From assembly GCA_030631525.1 (NCBI GenBank), contig DAOVKY010000037.1, positions 1-6,944 of the forward strand: 6,944 bases of DNA, in the 5' to 3' direction. A model generated the notes under the pieces. It searched no databases and was not told the DNA's origin. It saw only the letters and a list, made by a program, of their open reading frames with translations. Each line of letters begins with the position of its first letter. Positions within the stretch are counted from its first letter, which is position 1. This DNA comes from a bacterium (GTDB lineage: Bacteria; JAHJDO01). The translations under genes and the position numbers were made by a program. Positions 1 through 5,830 of the stretch are shown in pieces.

Positions 1-1626
1 ATTCAGGAAGAATCGTGCGGAAAGTGAACTCCATGCCGTCAAGGAACACGAATTATGCTGGACATTCTTACAGATATTTGTGATGGAAAAGGCAGAAGGG
101 AGGATTTAGATATTCTTGAAGAATTATCCTATCAAATAAAGCAAACATCGCTTTGCGGATTAGGGCAGACTGCGCCAAATCCGGTCATTGCAACTTTAAA
201 GTATTTCAGAGAAGAATACATTGAACATATTCGTGATAAAAAATGCCGCGCAGGAGTATGTTCAAAATTGGTATACGCTCCCTGCTCCAATGTCTGTCCA
301 GCGTCAGTAAACGTCCCCGCTTATCTTGCCTATACAAAAGAGGGTAACTTAAAACAGGCTTTAAAAGTTCATTTGAAAACTAATCCGTTCCCTGCGGTCT
401 GCGGACGTGTATGCCCTCATCAGTGTGAATCTAAATGCAGAAGGAACGATATTGATTCTGCGGTAAACATTCGTTCTGTAAAGCGTTTTATCGCAGAAGA
501 AGATTATCTGGAATGTTTTCCTGAAAAGCAGAAACCTAATGGGATAAAGATAGCTGTGATCGGTTCAGGGCCATCTGGCCTATCCAATGCCTATTTTCTA
601 ACTATGTTGGGTTATGATGTTACTGTTTTTGAATCTGAGCCCAAAGCAGGAGGGATGCTTACCTATGCTATTCCTTCTTATAGGCTTCCTAATAATATCG
701 TAGAGAAAGAGATTCAGGCCCTATGTGAATACGGGGTAAAAATAAGAACTAATACGAATATCGGCAGGGATATCAGCATTGACGAACTTAGAGAGAAGGA
801 CTTCAAGTCCTTTTATATTGCTTCAGGGGCAGGGGAGTCTATTATGCCTCGCATTGAAGGAATAGATAATAAGAAAGTTATGGCCGGATTGGATTTTTTA
901 TATAAAGTAAATAACGGAGAAAAAATAAATGTAGGTCATGAAGTAGTAGTTATTGGCGGCGGAAACACAGCAATTGATGCTGCGAGAACAGCAAAACGGC
1001 TTGGCGCAGAAGTTACAATTGTATATCGCAGAACCAGAGAGGAAATGCCTGCTGAAATAGAGGAAATTAATGAGGCGGAAAATGAGGGGATAAAAATACA
1101 GCTTCTTCAAAATATCAAATCAGTCAGGTCAATTAATAATAAGCTGGAAGTTGAGTTTGTAAAGATGAGACTTAGCGAATTTGATAAATCAGGCAGACGA
1201 AAACCTGTTGAGATAGAAACATCTTCTTTTGCTAAAAAAATTGATCTATTAATTTTGGCTATCGGGCAGAAACCATCTCATGGCGCTTTATTTGATAAGA
1301 TGGCAATGAAAGATATGTTTGCCGGTGGGGATGTGGTGACTGGTCCGTCTACAGTAGTAGAGGCAATTGGAGAGGCGCAGAGAGCAGCAGAGGCTATTGA
1401 TAAATACTTAACAGGCGGCAGAGATGAATATCCATGGAATATTATGGATCCAATTGAAGTTGTATTTGACCCGGAAGAAGAACCTGTTAGTCATAACAGA
1501 GCAAAGAATATTTTAATTCCCTTAAAAGAGAGAAAATCTTTTACTGAAGTTGAAAAAACATGGAACAGGGAGACTGCCTGCAAAGAAGCAGAGAGATGTC
1601 TACGTTGTGAATATAAGAAAGAATAG
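1..1626 (+). CDS. NuoF/HydB C-terminal FeS region fused to GltD/NfnB-like FAD-NAD(P) oxidoreductase (5' end outside window, in-frame TGA at 25-27)
   Basis: Likely electron-transfer flavoprotein of a cytoplasmic hydrogenase complex. Frame 1 is open from base 1 except for TGA at 25-27. The eight codons before it read IQEESCGK and those after it TPCRQGT, which is the NuoF cluster motif ESCGKCTPCR with TGA in place of the second Cys. Numbered from the ATG at 55 (523 residues), the fourth NuoF cluster Cys is C34. A GltD-type double [4Fe-4S] region follows (C64, C69, C77, C81, then C116, C120, C124, C128). Next come an FAD Rossmann motif GSGPSG (170-175), a second dinucleotide motif GGGNTAID (301-308), a FAD-closing FAGGD (422-426) and the GltD-like end AERCLRC. 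GltD/NfnB proteins exchange electrons between NAD(P)H, FAD and FeS clusters. The next gene starts 8 bases downstream, so they are probably cotranscribed. ATG 55 is unlikely to be the native start because homology continues upstream. Family assignment is firm; the exact electron partners are inferred. Confidence 0.85.
25..27 (+). other. In-frame TGA at a conserved NuoF cluster-cysteine position (candidate selenocysteine codon)
   Basis: The motif read through this codon is ESCGK-(TGA)-TPCR. The paralogue later in the window has ESCGKCSVCR, with TGT at the equivalent codon (residue 458). Both flanks are conserved and in frame, which argues against a random frame crossing. TGA is also used as a true stop here (4007-4009), so whole-genome recoding of TGA is unlikely. 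Remaining explanations are selenocysteine insertion, a recent nonsense mutation (TGC or TGT to TGA is one base) or a sequence error. Only eight codons upstream are visible. Confidence 0.5.
33..65 (+). other. Weak stem-loop just after the TGA (possible SECIS-like element)
   Basis: Bases 33-41 can pair with 56-65: A33-T65, T34-A64, G35-C63, bulged A62, C36-G61, C37-G60, G38.T59, a T39/C58 mismatch, C40-G57 and A41-T56. This leaves a 14-base loop that begins AG. A G within the first two loop bases fits the bacterial SECIS pattern. The loop is long, the stem is interrupted, and the loop starts only 14 bases after the TGA, a little closer than is typical. A pairing of this quality could arise by chance. 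Confidence 0.2.
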
Positions 1627-1634
1627 GAGAATCT

Positions 1635-2099
1635 ATGACAACAAAAGAAATAATTAAAAAGCATGGAAATAAAAAAGAGAATTTATTGCAGATACTGCAT
1701 GACATTCAGAGCCAAAATCCAAAGAATTACATTACTGAAGAGGATATTAATACGCTAAGCAGAGAAATGATTATATCTGTATCTGAAATTAAGGGGACCG
1801 CTTCTTTTTACACCATGTTTAGTTTTACCCCGCGCGGTAAATATATAATCAGAGTTTGTGAAAGCCCTCCATGTCACATTCTAGGTGCGCAAACTATTTT
1901 TGGAGCAATAAAGTCAAAATTGGACATCAAGGTTGGAGAAACAACTGATGATGGTCTTTTTACATTAGAGGGAACAAGTTGTCTTGGGATTTGCGGAGTT
2001 GCTCCTGCTATGATGATCAATGATGAAGCCTACGGAAATTTAAACGAAGAAAAAATAGATAAAATATTGGACAAAATTCAAGAAAAGGAAAAAATTTAA
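1635..2099 (+). CDS. hydC: NuoE/HydC-type [2Fe-2S] thioredoxin-like subunit
   Basis: A 154-residue protein of the 24-kDa complex I subunit family (NuoE, HydC, HndA), the usual size for this family. The N-terminal helical part (about 1-60) carries the family pattern ASFYTMFSFTPRGKY. It is followed by the thioredoxin-like domain with the four cluster ligands C75-x4-C80 and C116-x3-C120. These bind one [2Fe-2S] cluster that exchanges electrons with the FMN of the NuoF/HydB subunit. The start is supported by AGGAGA at 1625-1630, which overlaps the stop codon of the preceding fusion gene and indicates tight coupling. All four Cys are present, in contrast to the related N-terminal domain of the HydB protein at 4162. 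The HydC role is inferred from linkage to HydB and HydA; on sequence alone it could equally be called NuoE or HndA. Confidence 0.9.
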   Translation: MTTKEIIKKHGNKKENLLQILHDIQSQNPKNYITEEDINTLSREMIISVSEIKGTASFYTMFSFTPRGKYIIRVCESPPCHILGAQTIFGAIKSKLDIKVGETTDDGLFTLEGTSCLGICGVAPAMMINDEAYGNLNEEKIDKILDKIQEKEKI

Positions 2100-2132
2100 T
2101 GTATAGGAATTTCAAAGTGCTGTCATTGCGAG

Positions 2133-2161
2133 CCCCAGAACCGAGATTCTCTGGTTCGGGG
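2133..2161 (+). other. Strong hairpin downstream of hydC, inside repeat copy 1
   Basis: CCCC (2133-2136), GAACC (2138-2142) and GAG (2143-2145) pair with CTC (2149-2151), GGTTC (2153-2157) and GGGG (2158-2161). The loop is ATT, with single-base bulges at 2137 and 2152. No T-run follows, so it is not a standard intrinsic terminator. It could still stabilise or attenuate the upstream hyd transcript. Confidence 0.5.
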
Positions 2162-2167
2162 CGAGGA

Positions 2168-2203
2168 GTCCCGAAAGTCCCGAAAGTCCCGAAAGCTTTC
2201 GGG
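2168..2203 (+). repeat. Three tandem GTCCCGAAA units running into a 16-bp palindrome
   Basis: GTCCCGAAA occurs three times without interruption at 2168-2176, 2177-2185 and 2186-2194. The last unit is part of the perfect palindrome CCCGAAAGCTTTCGGG (2188-2203). Any of the three left arms can pair with the single right arm, which suggests slippage-driven expansion of one arm of a hairpin. Confidence 0.85.
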
Positions 2204-2259
2204 AGGACGACGTGGCAATCTCATTTGTCATTCTCCGACTTGATCGGGGAATCCAGTAG

Positions 2260-2279
2260 GGAACAAGCATGCCTGTTCC
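2260..2279 (+). other. Near-perfect 20-base inverted repeat after repeat copy 1
   Basis: GGAACAAGCATGCCTGTTCC pairs with itself at nine of ten positions; the one mismatch is A2266/C2273. It follows repeat copy 1 directly. It may be a further structured unit of the element or a protein-binding site. I see no T-run or homologue elsewhere in the window. Confidence 0.45.
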
Positions 2280-2370
2280 GTTGCTTTTTAGATATTCCTG
2301 TCAAGCATGAAGATGAGAGCGTTGATAATATGTTACATGTTTTTGGGATAAATGGGATGTGTCCCTAATT

Positions 2371-2379
2371 TGCTATAAT
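2371..2379 (+). promoter_or_regulatory. Extended -10 promoter (TGC TATAAT) for the TPR-CPBP gene
   Basis: A consensus TATAAT lies at 2374-2379, preceded by the extended -10 TGn at 2371-2373. There is no convincing -35 at the usual spacing, which an extended -10 can tolerate. Transcription would begin near 2386, giving a leader of about 16 bases to the ATG at 2402 or 46 bases to the ATG at 2432. Its position between repeat copy 1 and the gene suggests the insert is transcribed on its own. Confidence 0.45.
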
Positions 2380-2401
2380 TAACAGGACTGGTTGAAATCG
2401 A

Positions 2402-4009
2402 ATGGAAAAGAAATTAGTTTTTACTCAATATATGAAAAAACTGTTCTTGGCTGTACTGTTAGTATTTATGTTACCTTCCTTGTCTTTTGCTATAGAAGGG
2501 GCAAAAACTTATTGTGAATGGAAATGGTATCGCACCGATGAGATTGTATCAGAAAAAATAAAGCAGATTAGAAAATTATCAAAAGAGGAGAATTATAAAG
2601 GACTTATTCCTGCCTGTCAGGAAATGATTTACTATTGCAAAAAAGAGCTTCAAGAAAAAATTATAGATGCTCAAAATATAAAAGAAATCAAAGCCAATAT
2701 AGGCAACTGTTATTATAACATAGCCGAGAGTTACTACGCACAGAGTAAATATGAGCAGGCGTTAGAATACTTTCAGGAATTAATATCTAACTATGCTGAG
2801 GAAACAGGGTTGGGGGACATTGCTCAAGTGAATATTGGTAATTGTTATCATGAATTACGCAGATATGAACAGGCTGTCGCCCAGTTGAGAAAAGCCATAC
2901 AGGATTATCCTAACTCTTCTAACTTACCGTTTACCTATTACTTAATGGCCTGGTGCTATTTTATGAAAAATGATTATCAATCATCTGAGCAGGCTTATAG
3001 GGAACTGTTAGATAAGTATCCAGAAGGTGAATACTACAGCAGAGAATTTGTCCAGTATAATATTGCGGAGTGCCTTCGGTTTGCGGAGAAATTTCAATTA
3101 GCAGAGAAAGAGTTTAAAGAATATATCAGCCAATATCCTCAGGGAAAATACCTTCAAGATGTTCACGAAGGGCTTGTCATTTGTTATGGCAGGCAAGGCA
3201 AATTACAAGAATTCTTTAATGAATTATCGAAATTGAATAAAATGCAGAAAGAGCTAATAATTATTTACATAGTGCTTCTTGGAGGAGGCATCCTAATTCT
3301 AACATTAACCATTTTTTTAGTAAGGTATTACTACAAGAAAAAAGGAGCAACAATTCTGTATCCGCAAATCAAATGGAAGCTCAGGGATATGGTAGCAGTT
3401 TTATTTCTATTCTCTGTTGTGTCATTGATGGCAAGTTTTGTATGGAAAGAGCTATTTCTTGGAACGATATTGGGAAACATAATAATTGTTGGCATAATAA
3501 ATTACATCGTTCTACTCAAATACAAACTAAAAGTATCCGCTTTAGGATTCAAGAAAGTAAGGTTCAAGGCATCAATTAAGTATGTTGTGTCAGGAGTAGT
3601 TATCTGTGGACTTTTCAGCTTTATCTATGAGTTCTGTGCAGAAAAACTCTTTCATATCGAACATGTTCAGTTCTTTTCTCAACTGCTTCTTTCTATGAAA
3701 GCGAAAGGACAATTATTCTTTCCAATTCTTCTTGCAATAATAGTGGCTCCTTTTTGTGAAGAGGTTTTGTTTAGAGGATTTCTCTACAGTGGAATAAAGA
3801 AGTATTTGGGGATAAAATGGGCTATTATTTTGAGTGCTTTATTCTTTGGATTTGCACATTTAGAATGGGCAATCGTGATTCCATTGATTTTCATAGGTGC
3901 AGTATCTGCTTATCTTTATGAAAAAAGTAATTCACTCTGGATTCCAATAACAGTACATATTTTAAACAATACAATAGCAGTCATTTTGATACTTATCAAT
4001 GGCTTGTGA
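2402..4009 (+). CDS. Exported TPR-repeat protein fused to a CPBP (CAAX/Abi) intramembrane metalloprotease domain
   Basis: A 535-residue membrane protein. Residues 11-30 form a signal-like segment (MKKLFLAVLLVFMLPSLSFA). About residues 100-275 contain four or five TPR-type repeats, for example YYNIAESYYAQSKYEQALEYF. A transmembrane segment lies near 285-308, with several more from about 328 to 533. The C-terminal domain has the CPBP glutamic/metalloprotease signatures: E453-E454-x3-R458, FFGFAH (H486) and H519-x3-N523. CPBP proteins are intramembrane proteases such as Rce1 and bacteriocin-immunity relatives; the substrate here is unknown. The TPR part would face outside the cytoplasm and may bind a partner or substrate. 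The start is uncertain: ATG 2402 has only AGGA 14 bases upstream, and ATG 2432 would give a classic signal peptide but has no clear ribosome site. The gene interrupts a hydrogenase operon and lies between inverted repeats, so it is probably an insertion. Confidence 0.85.
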   Translation: MEKKLVFTQYMKKLFLAVLLVFMLPSLSFAIEGAKTYCEWKWYRTDEIVSEKIKQIRKLSKEENYKGLIPACQEMIYYCKKELQEKIIDAQNIKEIKANIGNCYYNIAESYYAQSKYEQALEYFQELISNYAEETGLGDIAQVNIGNCYHELRRYEQAVAQLRKAIQDYPNSSNLPFTYYLMAWCYFMKNDYQSSEQAYRELLDKYPEGEYYSREFVQYNIAECLRFAEKFQLAEKEFKEYISQYPQGKYLQDVHEGLVICYGRQGKLQEFFNELSKLNKMQKELIIIYIVLLGGGILILTLTIFLVRYYYKKKGATILYPQIKWKLRDMVAVLFLFSVVSLMASFVWKELFLGTILGNIIIVGIINYIVLLKYKLKVSALGFKKVRFKASIKYVVSGVVICGLFSFIYEFCAEKLFHIEHVQFFSQLLLSMKAKGQLFFPILLAIIVAPFCEEVLFRGFLYSGIKKYLGIKWAIILSALFFGFAHLEWAIVIPLIFIGAVSAYLYEKSNSLWIPITVHILNNTIAVILILINGL

Positions 4010-4075
4010 AATCAGCAGGAAGGGGGTCAAATCTTTATCATTAACAAATACACAAAAATGAGATTGCACACTAAA

Positions 4076-4147
4076 CCTCTGGATTCTGTGATCAAGTCAC
4101 AGAATGACAAACGAGATTGCCACGGGACTTTGTCCCCCGCAATGACA
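4076..4147 (-). repeat. Structured intergenic repeat, copy 2 (inverted relative to copy 1)
   Basis: Read on the - strand, this copy gives TGTCATTGCG, a short GGGAC-type hairpin (4124-4128 with 4132-4136), CGTGGCAATCTC, TTTGTCATTCT and a perfect 9-bp hairpin with loop CTTGA, ending in GAATCCAG. Those blocks occur in the same order as in copy 1, but the interior is much shorter and lacks the tandem 9-mer. A further partial unit, TGAGATTGCA (4059-4068), lies beside it on the distal side. The proximal end stops only four bases before the AGGAG of the next gene. Confidence 0.75.
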
Positions 4148-4161
4148 AATAGGAGTAATTT

Positions 4162-5796
4162 ATGTCAAAAAAAAGCATTGCTCAGATTTTAGTTGGTATT
4201 GATGGAAATACTGTCCTTCTCGGAGCAAGGAAGATAAAAAGCAAGTTGATTGCTGAAATAAACAAACATAATCTTTCCGCTCAGATTCAAGTTGTTGAAA
4301 CAGGAAGTATTGGTCCTGTTAATAAAGGAGTTGTTCTTGGGATCTATCCTACAGGGGAGATATACGGAGATGTGACTGAAGAGAATGTTGCAGAATTTAT
4401 TCAGGAGAGATTCATTAAGGGCAGTCCTTATAAAAAATTGCTTCTGTCAGAAAAGCTTCGCTCAGGAATAGACCTAATAGATTACGACTCCAGAAAAACA
4501 CAGCATTACGGTCGGATTGTTCTTGAAAACTGCGGAAAGATTAATCCTGAAGATATTGAAGAATATATCGGCGTTGGTGGATATGAAGCGTTAGGTATAT
4601 CTCTGGAGAAAAAAACGCCGGAAGATATTATTAAGACAGTAAAGGATTCCGGACTTGTAGGAAGAGGGGGCGCAGGATTTCCAACAGGTTTGAAATGGTC
4701 ATTTGCCAGAGCATCGAAAGAGACTCGAAAATATGTTATATGCAATGCGGATGAAGGAGAGCCAGGCACCTTTAAGGATCGCTTGATTATGGAGGGAGAT
4801 CCTCATAAGGTTCTGGAAGGCATGGCGCTTTGCGGATACGCAATAGGCGCTGATACAGCTTATATCTACATTCGCGGAGAATATCAGCTTTCTATTCAAA
4901 GATTAACAAAAGCCATAAAAGACGCTGAGAAATTAGGGCTGTTAGGTAAGAATATTTTCGGCAAGAATTTTGATTTTAATATAAAGATTAAGATTGGCGC
5001 AGGTTCTTATGTTTGCGGAGAAGAAACAGCTCTTCTGAATTCAATGGAAGGACTAAGAGGCGAGCCAAGGCTTAAGCCGCCATTCCCTGCTGAATCAGGA
5101 TTTTTATCCAAGCCGACAAACGTAAATAATGTGGAAACTTTTGCCAATATAGCTCCTATTATATTAAATGGATCTGACTGGTTTAGAAAATTCGGGACAG
5201 AAAAGTCACCGGGAACTAAAGTCTATACCATATTGGGGCATATAAATCGTCCCGGCTTGATTGAAGTTCCTATGGGAATCACTCTTAGAGAGATTATTTA
5301 TGATTATGCGGGAGGCATGTCTCATGGAAAATTCAAAATGGCTCAAATAGGAGGAACAGCCGGCGATATTCTTTCCTCAGAGCTTCTGGATGTGCCGCTT
5401 GAATATCAAGAGCTACAGAAACTGGGACATAATCTTGGTTCCGGCGCAATATTGATTATGAACGAGACAGTTTCAATTGCGGATTTTCTGGCTTGCTGCA
5501 TGAAATTCTTTGTTCATGAATCATGCGGAAAATGTTCCGTATGCAGAATCGGCACAAAACAGATGCATAACGCTTTCAAGCGCTTGGAAAAACAGGAAGC
5601 CTATTTTGATGAACTTGAAATTATAAAAGAACTGGCTGAGGAACTTAAACTTACAGCTTTTTGTCCTATGGGACAGTCTGTTGCCTCGCCTGTTCTTTCT
5701 GCTTTGAAGTATTTTGGAAAGGAACTTATTCAGGGAGTAAATCCTGATAAAAGGCATGAACCAGTAACCAGAGACAACCTTGAACCGTGGGTTTAA
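4162..5796 (+). CDS. hydB: NuoF/HydB-like NADH- and FMN-binding hydrogenase subunit with a cysteine-free N-terminal domain
   Basis: A 544-residue flavoprotein subunit that would pass electrons between NAD(H), FMN and FeS clusters in a cytoplasmic [FeFe] hydrogenase. Residues 1-85 align with the thioredoxin-like [2Fe-2S] domain of HydB proteins, but all four ligand positions are changed (about G12, T17, S49, V53). The NuoF core follows: GRGGAGFPTGLKW (167-179), NADEGEPGTFKDR (195-207) and GAGSYVCGEETAL (279-291). The [4Fe-4S] ligands are C455, C458 and C461 in ESCGKCSVCR, plus C501. The protein ends soon after NPDKRHEP, so it lacks the C-terminal two-[4Fe-4S] ferredoxin domain found in Thermotoga-type HydB (about 620 residues). 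AGGAG at 4151-4155, with 6-base spacing, sets the start. hydA follows 34 bases later. The last codons and the stop lie in a perfect palindrome. HydB is the likeliest name given hydA next door; HndC or NuoF are alternatives. Confidence 0.88.
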   Translation: MSKKSIAQILVGIDGNTVLLGARKIKSKLIAEINKHNLSAQIQVVETGSIGPVNKGVVLGIYPTGEIYGDVTEENVAEFIQERFIKGSPYKKLLLSEKLRSGIDLIDYDSRKTQHYGRIVLENCGKINPEDIEEYIGVGGYEALGISLEKKTPEDIIKTVKDSGLVGRGGAGFPTGLKWSFARASKETRKYVICNADEGEPGTFKDRLIMEGDPHKVLEGMALCGYAIGADTAYIYIRGEYQLSIQRLTKAIKDAEKLGLLGKNIFGKNFDFNIKIKIGAGSYVCGEETALLNSMEGLRGEPRLKPPFPAESGFLSKPTNVNNVETFANIAPIILNGSDWFRKFGTEKSPGTKVYTILGHINRPGLIEVPMGITLREIIYDYAGGMSHGKFKMAQIGGTAGDILSSELLDVPLEYQELQKLGHNLGSGAILIMNETVSIADFLACCMKFFVHESCGKCSVCRIGTKQMHNAFKRLEKQEAYFDELEIIKELAEELKLTAFCPMGQSVASPVLSALKYFGKELIQGVNPDKRHEPVTRDNLEPWV

Positions 5797-5811
5797 ACCC
5801 ACGGTTCAAGG
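5778..5811 (+). repeat. Perfect 34-bp palindrome spanning the hydB stop codon
   Basis: The half-site CCTTGAACCGTGGGTTT is followed directly by its exact reverse complement, giving 17 bp with no spacer. The TAA stop of hydB (5794-5796) sits at the centre, and the left arm encodes the last residues, NLEPWV. No T-run follows, so it is not a normal intrinsic terminator. As RNA it would form a hairpin ten bases before the hydA ribosome site (AGGAGG, 5821-5826). It may tune mRNA stability or hydA translation, or be an inserted REP-like palindrome. Confidence 0.9.
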
Positions 5812-5830
5812 AAACAAATAAGGAGGCGAG

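Larger units (their letters stand above)
2121..2257 (+). repeat. Structured intergenic repeat, copy 1 (TGTCATTGCGAG ... GCAATCTCATTTGTCATTC ... GAATCCAG)
   Basis: This copy shares ordered blocks with the reverse complement of 4076-4147: TGTCATTGCG, CGTGGCAATCTC, TTTGTCATTCT, ACTTGATC and GAATCCAG. It folds into two parts. In the first, ATTGC (2125-2129) can pair with GCAAT (2215-2219) around a variable interior. The second is a 9-bp hairpin (2230-2238 with 2244-2252) with loop CTTGA. The interior of this copy is expanded by a strong hairpin at 2133-2161 and a tandem 9-mer. The form is that of a REP/MITE-like palindromic element. No transposase is visible. Confidence 0.75.

Noticed and set aside
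25..27. Genome-wide recoding of TGA to Cys, Trp or Gly
   Set aside because: The gene at 2402 ends in TGA at a sensible C-terminus, and no other in-frame TGA interrupts the other genes, so only a local event is supported.
898..1110. A 70-codon - strand open frame inside the GltD-like domain
   Set aside because: It lies wholly antisense to a well-supported coding region, has no ribosome site, and its residues mirror the opposite-strand codons.
2133..2161. Intrinsic terminator for the hydC transcript
   Set aside because: The stem is strong, but the following bases are GC-rich with no T-run, so I list it only as a hairpin.
2099..2368. An 89-codon + strand open frame starting at the hydC stop codon
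   Set aside because: It runs through the structured repeat, the tandem 9-mer and the candidate promoter. Its composition (repeated PKV, RGVPK) reflects the repeat DNA. It has no ribosome site or recognisable domain.
3373..3579. A 68-codon + strand frame inside the TPR-CPBP gene
   Set aside because: It is an out-of-frame overlap with the real gene and has no domain or start signal.
2121..4147. CRISPR array
   Set aside because: There are only two diverged, inverted repeat copies with a gene between them, and no regularly spaced direct repeats.
4506..4899. Two overlapping - strand open frames inside hydB
   Set aside because: They are antisense to the conserved FMN/NADH-binding region and have no independent coding evidence.
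5521..5802. A 93-codon - strand open frame across the hydB 3' end
   Set aside because: It is antisense to the conserved cluster motif and starts inside the palindrome; no ribosome site or homology is recognised.
5778..5811. Intrinsic terminator between hydB and hydA
   Set aside because: No T-run follows the palindrome, and hydA begins 19 bases later with a strong ribosome site, so readthrough is expected.
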